Source: Candidatus Nucleicultrix amoebiphila FS5 (GTDB lineage Bacteria; Pseudomonadota; Alphaproteobacteria; Caedimonadales; Nucleicultricaceae). From it: a stretch of 64,000 nucleotides of DNA. The stretch is from NCBI RefSeq assembly GCF_002117145.1, contig NZ_CP008743.1, forward strand, positions 1,178,001-1,242,000. Direction: 5' to 3'. The notes beneath the pieces were generated by a model. The model made no database searches. It saw only the letters and a program-made list of their open reading frames with translations, and was not told where the DNA came from. This document shows, piece after piece, positions 43,067 through 52,455 of this stretch. Made by a program: the position numbers and the translations under genes. How positions within the stretch are numbered: position 1 is the stretch's first letter; each line of letters starts with the position of its first letter.

Positions 43067-44560
43067 CTAAGAATTATCAGCTTGATCCTCAATTGACAGA
43101 GCAGGAACACTCGTGCTTTTAAGGTGAGGTCTTGGTTTTGACCACTTAAATTTTCTGCCTGGCTTAGGATCTTTTTCCGCATCGGAAGAGCTTGAAGAAG
43201 AAGCTTGTGAGCTTTCTAACGTCGCTTTAGATTCAAAGCTCGAAATTTTAAAATCTGCAAGTAAATGACTTAACGCATCAATTTCATGGTTAAAGGACGC
43301 CTCGGTAAATCCAAAAAAAGTTCTTACAATGGACTTTAAATCGACATCTGAAGGGATCTCAGAAGAGAGGGAAACAATAAAGCCGACATCTGATAGTAAA
43401 CGATGAACTCTTTCGTTATAGATAGTCCTCACGATTTTTTGATGGCGCTTAACAAACTGAATAAAGTTATTTACGAGAGTGGCTGTTGTTTCAAAATAGA
43501 GGTGTACCCGTGCAAGTTTAGAGTCATCCTCTCTGAGTTGTTGCGTGAGAACGGTATGCTTTTCTCGAAAGCGCATTTTAAAATCATTAATATCGTCTTG
43601 AAGTTTGATCAACAAAGAAATGTGACGGGCAACGTGCTGTAATTCTTGTTTGGGGATGCTGACAACATAGGAACCTCCCCGCACTGGGGCATATGATAGA
43701 CGACTGTAGTATGTCGCTAGATCATTAAGTTTTTGGAGCCTTACGGGAAGAAGTTCCCCCCAGTTTTGATAGACTTCTTGTATTGACGCGAGTTCTGTGC
43801 TTGAGAAATTTTTACTCGGGTCTGAGGATGCACGAAGAAGTGTTTGATTTTCTTGATGTGCGCTTAATTCCTTAAGGAAGAGATCAATGTCTCTTTTAAG
43901 GAAATAGAGACTTTGATATAGGGCATCACTTTTTTGCGTCTGCGAGAGAATCTTTCTTAATTGAAATTTAGAGGGAGCTTTGTCGCCATCAAAAGCCTTA
44001 TCATAAGGGTCGGCAAAATGGGTAAGGACGTCTTTTATTTTTGTTGTACTTTCCTGTTTACGTTTACTAAAAATTGCGACTTCATGGGCTGAAAAAAAAT
44101 AATGCAAGGATAACAGAAGAGCTTTGAATCTAATCTCATCAAAATCGTGAAGCGTTTCAGATTTTGTGGCTAAATTTTTTGTTACAAAGGTTTCTCCATT
44201 GGCACCTATAAGAAATTCAGTGTCTGGAAAAACAAGATTTACACATTTTGCAGCGTAGACAGTCGTATAGGTTGCTAAATTCTGAAAGATCTCAAAAAAA
44301 ATGTTTCCAAGATCCAGGAAAAGAAAATACCCATTTCTTTGACGCGCATCTTCAGACAAAAGTCGGTCATGAATATATTGCCCATGCTTTGTCTTATACT
44401 CAACAGGAACATGATCATCCATGAGGGTGGTGGAAATCGTCGATGTTGAAGAAGAAGAGCTCGTGTGTGAGCTGCTATCAGAAGAAGAAGACTCTAGTAA
44501 CGAAGAGTGGCAAAAACTTGAATTAAGAAATAATAATGACACAAAAAAGTATTTTTTCAT
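43067..44560 (-). CDS. hypothetical secreted protein with Ser-rich ends
   Basis: From the ATG at 44560 the product has 497 residues and a signal peptide MKKYFFVSLLFLNSSFCHSS, followed by a Ser-rich stretch (residues about 22-45). The central 400 residues are mainly helical with a low content of motifs. The C-terminus is Ser/Lys-rich and basic (PGRKFKWSKPRPHLKSTS). The 44572 start is rejected because it adds only MVYT. An AT-rich, repetitive leader lies upstream. No family is recognised; a secreted effector role is possible. Confidence 0.5.
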   Translation of the reverse strand: MKKYFFVSLLFLNSSFCHSSLLESSSSDSSSHTSSSSSTSTISTTLMDDHVPVEYKTKHGQYIHDRLLSEDARQRNGYFLFLDLGNIFFEIFQNLATYTTVYAAKCVNLVFPDTEFLIGANGETFVTKNLATKSETLHDFDEIRFKALLLSLHYFFSAHEVAIFSKRKQESTTKIKDVLTHFADPYDKAFDGDKAPSKFQLRKILSQTQKSDALYQSLYFLKRDIDLFLKELSAHQENQTLLRASSDPSKNFSSTELASIQEVYQNWGELLPVRLQKLNDLATYYSRLSYAPVRGGSYVVSIPKQELQHVARHISLLIKLQDDINDFKMRFREKHTVLTQQLREDDSKLARVHLYFETTATLVNNFIQFVKRHQKIVRTIYNERVHRLLSDVGFIVSLSSEIPSDVDLKSIVRTFFGFTEASFNHEIDALSHLLADFKISSFESKATLESSQASSSSSSDAEKDPKPGRKFKWSKPRPHLKSTSVPALSIEDQADNS

Positions 44561-44735
44561 AGTGTATACCAAAATATAATTAATACTCTATATTAATAGT
44601 ATTAATTATATTATTAATATCTGTCAATTTTTTAAAAATTTGTCCGGTCTTGCAATGAAGATTCTTTTTTTAAAACAGGGTGCGGCTCATTAATCGAAAC
44701 TTCTTAATAAGATTTCTCTCATAGAGAGGTCTTTC

Positions 44736-45662
44736 TTATTGATTGTTTTGTGCATCATGCCTCATGAATTCAGTACCATCGCGCATATAGCGTCCCAAAG
44801 GCGTAGGACAATTATACGAATCTGTTCCATAAATATAAAACCCGCCTATTTGATCAGGGTAAATGGACGTGATTCCTGACACGTCTTGAAATAATCTTTT
44901 TGAGCGTCCGTCCTTTCTGAGAAGGGTTGTGTTTTCGCCTTCTGCGTTAAGACCAAATATATACAGTCCGCCATCCAAATCACTGATGATGGCCTGTACA
45001 TTTTTCCAGGTTGGAAATAGGATGTCTTGCCTATTTTCTGATACATTTACGAGAAGTTGATTGCCTTGTATGGGCTCGCCTAGAACATAAATATGACCGT
45101 AACTAGGAATGATTTCTTCGATAGAAGACCAGCCTTTTACGATGGTGTTTATGTGTTGACCTTTAAAATGAAGCACGGACTGGGTGTGCGTGTTTGGATC
45201 CTTTCCACTAAAGTAAATTCCCCCATAAAGATCAGGTCTTAAATGTGAGGTGGACGCAAATCCCGAGGATAGGTCTCTCATTGTTGTCTGCGTGAGATGG
45301 TATAGAAAAAAGGGAGTTGATGCTTTTTGCATGACTTTATTTTCAGTAGCTGTCGACCCTTTAAGGGCTTTAACGTAAATGCCTTCCCACGGATCAAGGT
45401 AGAGGGTATGCACACTCTTAATCCCAGGACAGTTGAAAGTTCTTATTTGATTGGTGCGATTATCATGAATTGCTAAAACACCATTCTGGAAATCGTGCGT
45501 ATCCACATTAAAATTAATCATTTGATTGCTGAGGGAGGAAGAACCCCGGTGCGTCATACTTTTTCCTTCACGGCTATCGCTGTCATGCGGAAAAGCATCA
45601 GAAGCTGAAAGTTGATCAAAGAGATTAAACAATACACAGAGAGTCAGAAGAATTTTTTGCAT
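44736..45662 (-). CDS. hypothetical secreted protein, beta-propeller-like
   Basis: The 308-residue product has a signal peptide (MQKILLTLCVLFNLFDQLSAS). From about residue 70 on, short repeats of the form 'DLxGGIYxxG' recur (WEGIYVKAL, LYGGIYFSG, YGHIYVLG, LDGGLYIFG, IGGFYIYG) at about 45-residue spacing, as in a beta-propeller. No ligand is suggested. It is one of three adjacent minus-strand orphan secreted proteins. Confidence 0.55.
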   Translation of the reverse strand: MQKILLTLCVLFNLFDQLSASDAFPHDSDSREGKSMTHRGSSSLSNQMINFNVDTHDFQNGVLAIHDNRTNQIRTFNCPGIKSVHTLYLDPWEGIYVKALKGSTATENKVMQKASTPFFLYHLTQTTMRDLSSGFASTSHLRPDLYGGIYFSGKDPNTHTQSVLHFKGQHINTIVKGWSSIEEIIPSYGHIYVLGEPIQGNQLLVNVSENRQDILFPTWKNVQAIISDLDGGLYIFGLNAEGENTTLLRKDGRSKRLFQDVSGITSIYPDQIGGFYIYGTDSYNCPTPLGRYMRDGTEFMRHDAQNNQ

Positions 45663-45844
45663 GGAGGGGGCCTTGAACCTTTGAAAAATTTTCGATAAAA
45701 AATTATAGAGCGATGGTTGGTGAAGGAGTTTTTTGTATCCTGAGCAACCTCTCTCCTTCTATCTGGATATGTTCCTTTATTTCAATAAAATACCGCGTAC
45801 CGCACCATGCGCTTACGCAATAAAGATGAAGAGTTTTTCTCTTA

Positions 45845-46570
45845 TTATAATGAGAGCTTCGATAATATCTTTGTAAGAAGAGAAACAAGAGCATTTGGTT
45901 TTTTAATCCGCTTATCATAAGGCACCCAGTTGGGGAACAGTGTTTTAAATCCTTTTTTCACCCACTTGATTTGGTTGTGAAGGCTCTCTTTTTCTTGAAA
46001 AGGGGCGTGATTATGCGCTTGGTGGTAATAGTATTTTGCGGGCTCAATAAAAAACGTTTCAACAAAATCACCAAAATTATAAGGCAGCGTAAAGCTTTGG
46101 AGGAGCGTCGTGTCTTGAATGAGAATATTATCTCCTTGCACGTCTGTAATGAAATACCCTGTCCCTTTTAAATAAGGCTGACTATCATCCATAATATTTT
46201 GAACAGTAGAGCCTGGTGCTCTAAAGGTGCTAAAAAAATCAAGGGCGCCTGAAAAAAGAGCGTCTCCCAATTTCGTATATATTTTAACCAAGGCCGTCGC
46301 TCTATGAGCGTCTGATTTTTTAAAGAATACCCGATCCACTAGTTCATTATGGGGTTTTGAGAAATGAAGGAATTGTCGCGCAATGTCTTTTTTCACTTCA
46401 CGCTTGATTGAGGGGATTGATACTCTATTTTGGTCTGGTGAGTGTGCTCTGTCCTCGTCTTCAAAGGCAGTAGAAGCTATGAGATTCTCAGGAAGGAGTC
46501 CCTGAAAAATAAAAGTTAAGGCAAAAGAAAGTCTGATAAGCGCGCTTTTGAATGTTAAATTCAGGATCAT
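45845..46570 (-). CDS. hypothetical secreted protein
   Basis: The 241-residue product has a hydrophobic N-terminus consistent with a signal peptide (FALTFIFQGLLPENLIAST). The mature part has no recognised motif; its C-terminus is basic and hydrophobic. It lies between two other orphan secreted proteins, all on the minus strand with separate gaps of 120-180 bp, so it may have its own transcript. Confidence 0.45.
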   Translation of the reverse strand: MILNLTFKSALIRLSFALTFIFQGLLPENLIASTAFEDEDRAHSPDQNRVSIPSIKREVKKDIARQFLHFSKPHNELVDRVFFKKSDAHRATALVKIYTKLGDALFSGALDFFSTFRAPGSTVQNIMDDSQPYLKGTGYFITDVQGDNILIQDTTLLQSFTLPYNFGDFVETFFIEPAKYYYHQAHNHAPFQEKESLHNQIKWVKKGFKTLFPNWVPYDKRIKKPNALVSLLTKILSKLSL

Positions 46571-46840
46571 AAGTATTCCATATATATTAGATGAATAATA
46601 GTATTAATCAGATAAAAAAATTGATGATAAGTTCACTGAAAACCGTAAACATCTAAGTTTTGATTAAACTCAGGTGATTTTCTATAAAAAGTTAATTTTG
46701 CAGAATATTTTATTTATTGTCAATAAGTATATAACACTATCTATTTATTATTATCTTTTGAAGAGAGAACGTACGTTTTTGAGATAACCTGTCGATAATA
46801 AGTGTTAAAGGGGCAGAAGGTTAAGGATCAAGCGCGTTTG
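46571..46840. other. AT-rich gap upstream of the 46570 gene
   Basis: About 270 bp plus the adjoining terminator. It is AT-rich near 46680-46780. I see no ORF or RNA gene. Confidence 0.35.
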
Positions 46841-46878
46841 CGTAAGAAAAAAATGACCGTCTTAGAAAAGACGGTCAT
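46841..46878 (-). terminator. rho-independent terminator of the 46911 gene
   Basis: Read on the minus strand, ATGACCGTCTT and AAGACGGTCAT (46853-46863 and 46868-46878) form a perfect 11-bp stem with loop TTCT, followed by TTTTTTCTTACG. It lies about 30 bp after the stop. Confidence 0.85.
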
Positions 46879-46910
46879 GAAGGGTCGTATTCATTTGTTG
46901 AGAGAAAAAT

Positions 46911-47519
46911 TTAGAGCTTAGGAATCTCACCCTTTTCTTCTAACATCCCCACCAAACGCGTAATTTGTGCTTCTTTATAAGTTTTGAATTTATCGCGCAC
47001 CCAAGCTTCCCCATGGGCATAGAGGAGTCGTATGGCAACATTTAAGGCCAATTGTTGATCGTCTAAATCCTGACTAACAGAAAGTCGCAAGGCAATATCC
47101 ATAAGATAAGGGGGATTAGGATTGACGGGTTTCATTTCTTCTGGGGGTGTCACTGGTTTATAAATTCCCAAATCTCGACGAGCGGCTGCGCGCTTTGGAT
47201 GACATTCTTCATTAGCAATGCCTTGAAGAGCGACAGCAGCAAGAGCCTTTTCAAAGGGATGACCCTCCCATAACAAAAACCAGGCTGAAGCCCCGATATA
47301 CTGTTTCTCTGGATTTTCAGGTGTAACAATCAGTTTGGCAATTGTGTTGCGGGCTTCTTTTTTAGAGTCAGCATCTTTAAAAGGGGGAATGAGACGAATT
47401 TTCTTTGGTGCATCCAGTTTTTCACCCTCTGTTTCGGTCACGGATGCTTGAACACTGTTGTGTGAAAAACTAAGAACAACAAGTAACGCTGCAGTGGAAA
47501 TCTTTAAAATATTTTTCAT
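46911..47519 (-). CDS. hypothetical secreted protein
   Basis: The 202-residue product starts with a signal peptide (MKNILKISTAALLVVLSFSH, then NSVQAS). The mature part is helical with a Pro-rich linker (TPPEEMKPVNPNPP). No family is recognised. It has a strong terminator and GAGGAGG upstream of the ATG, so it is a well-defined single gene. Confidence 0.6.
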   Translation of the reverse strand: MKNILKISTAALLVVLSFSHNSVQASVTETEGEKLDAPKKIRLIPPFKDADSKKEARNTIAKLIVTPENPEKQYIGASAWFLLWEGHPFEKALAAVALQGIANEECHPKRAAARRDLGIYKPVTPPEEMKPVNPNPPYLMDIALRLSVSQDLDDQQLALNVAIRLLYAHGEAWVRDKFKTYKEAQITRLVGMLEEKGEIPKL

Positions 47520-47719
47520 GATAGTTCCTCCTCAATGAATAATTCCAAGGCAGCATAATGCAGAATTACCCAGTAGGCAATAATGATAAAAAATAGAATT
47601 GGTATGCGTATAGTTTAAAATCATTCGACAGATGTAAAGGTTGACAATTGTCTTGAGAAGCGATCATTTTAAAACACGGATTAAAATCCTCACTCTTTAT
47701 AAACTTAAAGGAAAAAACG

Positions 47720-47932
47720 ATGGAAGTAAAAGATAGCAACGGTAATCCCTTACACGATGGTGACTCTGTGATGCTTATTAAAGACTTAAAAGTAAAAGGC
47801 GGCGGGGGTCTGACTTTGAAAAGAGGGACGGTTGTAAAAAACATTCGACTCACGTCGAGCGAAGACGAGATTGAGTTCCGTGAAGGGAAATCCCAAATCG
47901 TTCTGAAGACCTGCTTTTTGAAAAAAGCTTAA
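47720..47932 (+). CDS. PhnA/YjdM-like domain protein
   Basis: This 70-residue protein is the C-terminal SH3-like PhnA domain alone (VKDSNGNPLHDGDSVMLIKD, LKVKGGG, LKRGT, VLKTCFLKK). The zinc-ribbon part of full-length YjdM is absent, as in many bacterial single-domain members. The family's name comes from phosphonate operons, but a role in phosphonate use is not established. AAAGGAAA lies upstream of the ATG. Confidence 0.85.
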   Translation: MEVKDSNGNPLHDGDSVMLIKDLKVKGGGGLTLKRGTVVKNIRLTSSEDEIEFREGKSQIVLKTCFLKKA

Positions 47933-48013
47933 GGTTTATTTTTATACCATAAAAGTCACTGCAAGGATCGTCGCAGCAGTCTAATTTGACTAATAAAATG
48001 TTGAAGGAAGCCT

Positions 48014-48556
48014 ATGGACTCTAAACACCGCGTGGTGAGAAGTGCTCAAAAAGAAGAAATTGAGGACCTCAATAAGCTTATACAAGAATCTGCGCGGGGG
48101 CTCAGTCGAAAACATTATACACCTCAGCAGATCGAAAGCTTGATTCGTTATGTCTTTAGTGTGGACAGCGAACTGATTGAGGACCAAACCTATTATGTCA
48201 TCGATGAAGGCGGTGCGTATTTGGCGTGTGGAGGCTGGAGTAAACGACGTACTTTGTTTGGGGGAGACCATTGTCTTGATAGAACGCAAGGATCTTTAGA
48301 TCCTCATCAGGAAGCAGCAAAAATCCGAGCATTTTTTGTAGCGCCGGCTTATGTTGGTCAAGGATTAGCGAAGATGTTAATGAACGTTTGTGAAGAAAAA
48401 GCAAAGGCTGCGGGATTCACAAAGACTGAACTTATGTCCACGTTGCCGGGGGTCGATTTTTACAAAAATCAGGGATACGTTGGGGAACACTTGATTGATT
48501 ACACGTTGCCCGATGGAGTGATCGTTCAGTTTATGCCGATGTCGAAAACTTTTTGA
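48014..48556 (+). CDS. GNAT family N-acetyltransferase
   Basis: This 180-residue protein has the GNAT acetyl-CoA-binding motif A in IRAFFVAPAYVGQGLAKMLM, then CEEKAKAAGF and the late FYKNQGYVG block. The N-terminal half carries LACGGWSKR, a typical strand before motif A. The substrate is unknown. It stands alone between phnA-like and the glycosylase gene. Confidence 0.85.
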   Translation: MDSKHRVVRSAQKEEIEDLNKLIQESARGLSRKHYTPQQIESLIRYVFSVDSELIEDQTYYVIDEGGAYLACGGWSKRRTLFGGDHCLDRTQGSLDPHQEAAKIRAFFVAPAYVGQGLAKMLMNVCEEKAKAAGFTKTELMSTLPGVDFYKNQGYVGEHLIDYTLPDGVIVQFMPMSKTF

Positions 48557-48611
48557 TGGGGTAATTTGAGGCCTCTCTACTTTTTGCAAAATCTTTGCTA
48601 CCCTGTTTTCC

Positions 48612-48857
48612 TAAAAACAAAAAGAGCCTTGGAAAGCGTTCGCCTTTAAAGATCTCCCCGGCGATTTTATTGGGGGTTCTGTGGGGTCGTTGTTTCTAAA
48701 GTCAGTGTCCTATACAGAACAAGTTGACAGCATGAAAGCGAATGCGTTTTTGAATTTAGCTGAGTTTTGGGGGGAATTAACTTTTAAACCGGAAACAGAA
48801 GAATCCTCGAATTTTTGGATTTTATTTTCTTTAGTTCAAAAGAATGATTTACAATAA
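48612..48857 (+). other. possible gene remnant before the glycosylase gene
   Basis: A frame open for about 80 codons has no early start; the only ATG is at 48732 (41 codons, MKANAFLNLAEFWGEL and so on to TAA 48855-48857). It has no ribosome site. It could be a truncated gene or a small convergent ORF. Nothing else is seen between 48557 and 48860. Confidence 0.25.
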
Positions 48858-48860
48858 TCT

Positions 48861-49388
48861 TTAAATCTGACGAGGATCAGCGACGAAACGCCATAATTTA
48901 TCAGTCCCAACCCGAATGCCAATCCGTGGTGTGGTAATGTAGGGGAGGGGCTGACTTTCCCGCAAAACATAGAGTTGGGGAGAGAGTGTCAGATCAATTC
49001 CGTTATGTTCTTTTGTAATACCAAAGTCACGGCACAGTTTTCCTGGCCCATTAAGATGTTTTTCAAAAGGTGATTTTATAAAAACACCGCGAATGAGAAC
49101 TGCAGCAGGAAACCCTTCTTTCTCAGTGACAAAGTTGAGACAAAAATACATCCCATAAATAAAATAAACATAACTATGACCCGCGGGGCCAAACATCACT
49201 GCATTGCGAGGTGTTAAGCCTCTGGCCGCATGACAGGCAGGATCATCTTGACCAACATAAGCCTCGGTTTCTGTAATAACGCCCTGGACGTTTTCGAACA
49301 TCATAGATTTTCCAATCAACTGTTGAGCGACATCCAAGGTCGACTGTTCAAAAAAATCGCGCTCTAATCGTTTCATAAAAATGCCCAT
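48861..49388 (-). CDS. 3-methyladenine DNA glycosylase, Mpg/AAG type
   Basis: This glycosylase removes alkylated and deaminated purines. The 175 residues show the AAG marks ITETEAYVGQDDPACHAARG with the catalytic Glu, TPRNAVMFGPAGHSYVYFIYG, and LNGPGKLCRDFGI. Either the ATG at 49388 or one at 49376 (MKRLERDFF) could start it; neither has a good ribosome site. It adds to ada and tag, giving three alkylation-repair functions within 8 kb. Confidence 0.9.
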   Translation of the reverse strand: MGIFMKRLERDFFEQSTLDVAQQLIGKSMMFENVQGVITETEAYVGQDDPACHAARGLTPRNAVMFGPAGHSYVYFIYGMYFCLNFVTEKEGFPAAVLIRGVFIKSPFEKHLNGPGKLCRDFGITKEHNGIDLTLSPQLYVLRESQPLPYITTPRIGIRVGTDKLWRFVADPRQI

Positions 49389-49455
49389 TTCAGTGATGAA
49401 TAGGTTATAATTAATTTATAAAATAAAAACACTATAAACAAAAATGGGGGATATC

Positions 49456-49917
49456 ATGGCGAAAGTAGTCAATTTTAAAAAAAGTGAAGCGGTTCTCAAA
49501 GAACTTTTAGCGAATACTTATCTTGTCTATCTCAAGACCCAAAAATTTCATTGGAATGTCCTCGGACGTCACTTTGGTCTCTTTCATAAATTTTTTCAGG
49601 AGCTTTATGGAGAATTGGCCGGGGCTGTGGATGAAGTTGCTGAGCGGCTTAGAACAATAGGAGGTTTTGCCCCTGGAAGCTTTAAGGAATTTTTAGACCT
49701 TACGACGCTTAAAGAAACGACGGATATGCGTCTTAAAGATAGTAAGATGTTGACGATTTTAGGAGAAGATCATGAAAAGATCTGTCTCTTTTTGAAGAAG
49801 TCCATCGAGAGTGTTCATGAGTCAGGGGATATCGGAACGGAAGATTTTTTGATTGAACGGTTACGCGCCCATGAAAAAACTCTTTGGATGATTCGCGCGC
49901 ACTTAGAGGAATTTTAA
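49456..49917 (+). CDS. dps: Dps-like ferritin family protein
   Basis: Dps stores iron and protects DNA from peroxide. The 153-residue product from 49456 carries HWNVLGRHFGLFHKFFQELY and AVDEVAERLR, the inter-subunit ferroxidase ligands, and a C-terminal helix REKT-like AHEKTLWMIRAHLEE. I chose 49456 because GGGGGAT lies just before it; an ATG at 49444 is in the same frame but without a site. A TTATAA-N5-TTATAA palindrome (49404-49420) upstream may be an operator. Confidence 0.88.
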   Translation: MAKVVNFKKSEAVLKELLANTYLVYLKTQKFHWNVLGRHFGLFHKFFQELYGELAGAVDEVAERLRTIGGFAPGSFKEFLDLTTLKETTDMRLKDSKMLTILGEDHEKICLFLKKSIESVHESGDIGTEDFLIERLRAHEKTLWMIRAHLEEF

Positions 49918-49921
49918 GCAT

Positions 49922-49955
49922 AAAAAAACGGGTAAACTTGCATTTACCCGTTTTT
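49922..49955. terminator. bidirectional terminator between dps and the 49996 gene
   Basis: The stem ACGGGTAAA / TTTACCCGT (49928-49936 and 49943-49951) has a run of A before and T after it, so it can end both convergent transcripts. Confidence 0.85.
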
Positions 49956-49995
49956 AATAGCTTTTGTGTCCTATAAATTCAAGGACACAAGCACT

Positions 49996-50331
49996 TTAGT
50001 TAGAAGCGCTTTCGTCAGCTGGCTTTTCAGCAGCAGGAGCTTCACCAACCATAGCTTCTTTTTCATTCATAGCTTCGGTCTTTGCAGCTTCAGCAGCATG
50101 AGCTTCTTTTGAAGCCTTGTGATGCTTTTTGCTTTTGTGGTGAGCTTTTTTCTCTTTACCTTCTTCTTTTTTCATCTCTTTGTGCATTTCTTCATGCACA
50201 GCAGGAGCAGCTACTTCAGCTGGCTTTGAAGCCTCTTCAGTCTTTGCTTCAGTTGCGATAGCTGAAACTGCTGTTGCTAATGTAAAAGCAGAAGCGAGTA
50301 AATAAGCGATTTTCTTCACGTTTATCTCCAT
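49996..50331 (-). CDS. secreted Lys/Ala/Glu-rich low-complexity protein
   Basis: The 111-residue product has a signal peptide (MEINVKKIAYLLASAFTLAT, then AVSAIATEA). The mature part is almost entirely Ala, Lys, Glu and His (HEEMHKEMKKEEGKEKKAHH, KSKKHHKASKEAHAA). Such composition suggests an unfolded, perhaps metal-binding (His-rich) periplasmic protein. No family is recognised. It shares a bidirectional terminator with dps. Confidence 0.6.
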   Translation of the reverse strand: MEINVKKIAYLLASAFTLATAVSAIATEAKTEEASKPAEVAAPAVHEEMHKEMKKEEGKEKKAHHKSKKHHKASKEAHAAEAAKTEAMNEKEAMVGEAPAAEKPADESASN

Positions 50332-50565
50332 GATAATATAATATTAACCGACATTCTTATCTAGAATGGCGGCATGATCTTAAGCAGAAATAGAAAAGAA
50401 AGCAATGGGGTCCTTTAAACTTTGTTGAACCTTTACTTTCTTAGAATTTTTCTTTTAAAATTATCTAATTTTTACAAAAAACTTTCCCATCCGATCAAAA
50501 TGTAACCATGACTTTGACGAACCTCCTGAATCTCAGTATGATACAGGAAAAAATAGGGATGAGCT

Positions 50566-51696
50566 TTGTCAACAGACGCAACGCTGAAAATAACCTTTGA
50601 TAGGAAACATATCTTTTTAGAACCTGGCGGGACTTGGACGGTGACTCATTTGGCCACCGTGGACGCTGAGCTTAGGTCTTTAAAAATTCAAAAGGGCAAT
50701 GAATATAGTGTGAATCTTCAAAACCTATCCTTCTGTGATACAGCAGGGGCGTGGATTTTATCGCGTTTTTTAAGGCGATTGAAGATCGAAGGCATTTCTT
50801 ATAGCGTTCAAAAGGCTTCTAAAGAAGTACAAGGGCTTTTAGATCAAGTCCAAAGTTATATGGTGCAGATAAAAGAACTGCCGAAGATACCAAATCGTTT
50901 TCTTTTGTTTTTGGACCATTTGGGACATCGCACGATGGCATCGGCGTATACGTCTTTGACTTTTTTATCCTTTCTGGGAGAAGTTGCCCTTACTTTTTTA
51001 TCAACGCTTCTGAGACCCTGGCGTTTTCGATTTAAACCTTTTTGTACGTTGCTCCAACGTGTGGGTGTGGAAGCTTTACCCATTGTAGGGCTTATTTCTT
51101 TTCTAATAGGCATCGTCTTGACCTATCAGAGCGTTGATCAATTAAAACGCTTTGGGGCTGAGATCTTTACAATCGATCTTTTGGCCATCTCCGTTTTACG
51201 AGAGATTGGCATTTTATTGACAGCGATCGTGGTGGCCGGACGTTCAGGCAGCTCGTTTACGGCTCAGATTGGCTTTATGAAACTAAATCAAGAAGTGGAT
51301 GCGATGATTGTCTTAGCCATGAATCCCACAGAAGTTTTGGTCTTGCCCCGTATTTTGGCTTTGATTGTTGCGCTTCCACTTTTGGCGGTTTTTTCGGATT
51401 TCATGGCTGTTTTAGGGGGCGGTTTGATGTCCATGAGTATTTTAGATTTAAATCTAGAACAATTTTTTCAACATTTAAAAATGGCTTTAGGCCCCTGGAC
51501 GTTTTGGGTCGGTATTATTAAAGCGCCGTTTTTTGCTTTTGTGATTGCTTTGGTTGGATGCTTTGAAGGGTTACGCATTGAAGGAGGGGCGCGCAGTGTG
51601 GGAATTCATACAACCAAATCAGTGGTAGAAAGTATCTTTATGGTTATTGTTTTGGATGCTGCGTTTTCAATTGTCTTCTCGTACATAGGTATTTAG
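50566..51696 (+). CDS. mlaE: MlaE-type lipid transport permease with N-terminal STAS domain
   Basis: This is the membrane subunit of an Mla-like lipid transporter. Residues about 5-95 form a STAS domain (CDTAGAWILSRFLRR), as in alphaproteobacterial fusions; E. coli has a separate MlaB. Residues about 130-376 form the MlaE permease with RVGVEALPIVGLISFLIGIV and VVAGRSGSSFTAQIGFMKL. The TTG at 50566 is the only start that keeps the STAS domain. The ATG at 50559 is in another frame. mlaF follows after 3 bp. Confidence 0.88.
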   Translation: MSTDATLKITFDRKHIFLEPGGTWTVTHLATVDAELRSLKIQKGNEYSVNLQNLSFCDTAGAWILSRFLRRLKIEGISYSVQKASKEVQGLLDQVQSYMVQIKELPKIPNRFLLFLDHLGHRTMASAYTSLTFLSFLGEVALTFLSTLLRPWRFRFKPFCTLLQRVGVEALPIVGLISFLIGIVLTYQSVDQLKRFGAEIFTIDLLAISVLREIGILLTAIVVAGRSGSSFTAQIGFMKLNQEVDAMIVLAMNPTEVLVLPRILALIVALPLLAVFSDFMAVLGGGLMSMSILDLNLEQFFQHLKMALGPWTFWVGIIKAPFFAFVIALVGCFEGLRIEGGARSVGIHTTKSVVESIFMVIVLDAAFSIVFSYIGI

Positions 51697-51699
51697 ACA

Positions 51700-52455
51700 A
51701 TGAGCAACAATACCAGTATCCTTAAGATTGAAAATCTAACCACCGAGATTCATGGTCAAATGATCCATCAAGATTTAAACCTTGATGTAAAGCGCGGTGA
51801 AATTCTTGGACTGGTGGGGGCGTCAGGAAGTGGAAAAACCGTCTTATTGAGAACAATTTTAGGATTGCTAAAACCAAAGGCCGGCAAGATTGTTCTTTTT
51901 GGGAGTGATATCCATGGAGAAAAAAGTGATGTTTTGCGCACCCGGTGTGGTGTTCTTTTTCAAAGTGGAGCCCTGTTCAGTTCTCTTACTGTTGAAGAAA
52001 ACATTCAAGTACCCATGGAAGAGATGACAAATCTTCCACCAGACCTCATGCGTGAAATAAGTTATTTGAAATTAGCGATGGTCGGTTTGTCTTTGGACGC
52101 TGCTCAAAAACTTCCTTCAGAACTATCGGGGGGAATGGTGAAACGTGTGGCGTTAGCGCGTGCTTTAGCTGTGGACGCTGAGTTGTTGTTTTTAGATGAG
52201 CCTACATCAGGTCTCGATCCTATCTCTGCAGAAAAATTTGATCAATTATTAAGGAAATTGCAGCATAATCTCAATCTGACGGTCTTTATGGTGACCCATG
52301 ATCTTGATAGTCTTTATGCGATTTGCGATCGTATTGCTGTTTTGGTTGACCGTAAGGTGATCGTGGGGACTATTGACCAAATAAAAAAATATCCGCACCC
52401 TTGGATTAAAGATTACTTTAGTGGGGAGCGAGGACGGGGACGGAAGGGAACGTAA
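51700..52455 (+). CDS. mlaF: MlaF-type ABC ATPase
   Basis: The ATPase of the lipid transporter: Walker A GASGSGKTVLL, signature SGGMVKRVALARA (the S-G-G-M variant of MlaF proteins), Walker B LLFLDEPTSGLDP and the His in MVTHDL. The 251-residue length fits. It lies between mlaE and mlaD with 3-bp and 0-bp gaps. Confidence 0.92.
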   Translation: MSNNTSILKIENLTTEIHGQMIHQDLNLDVKRGEILGLVGASGSGKTVLLRTILGLLKPKAGKIVLFGSDIHGEKSDVLRTRCGVLFQSGALFSSLTVEENIQVPMEEMTNLPPDLMREISYLKLAMVGLSLDAAQKLPSELSGGMVKRVALARALAVDAELLFLDEPTSGLDPISAEKFDQLLRKLQHNLNLTVFMVTHDLDSLYAICDRIAVLVDRKVIVGTIDQIKKYPHPWIKDYFSGERGRGRKGT

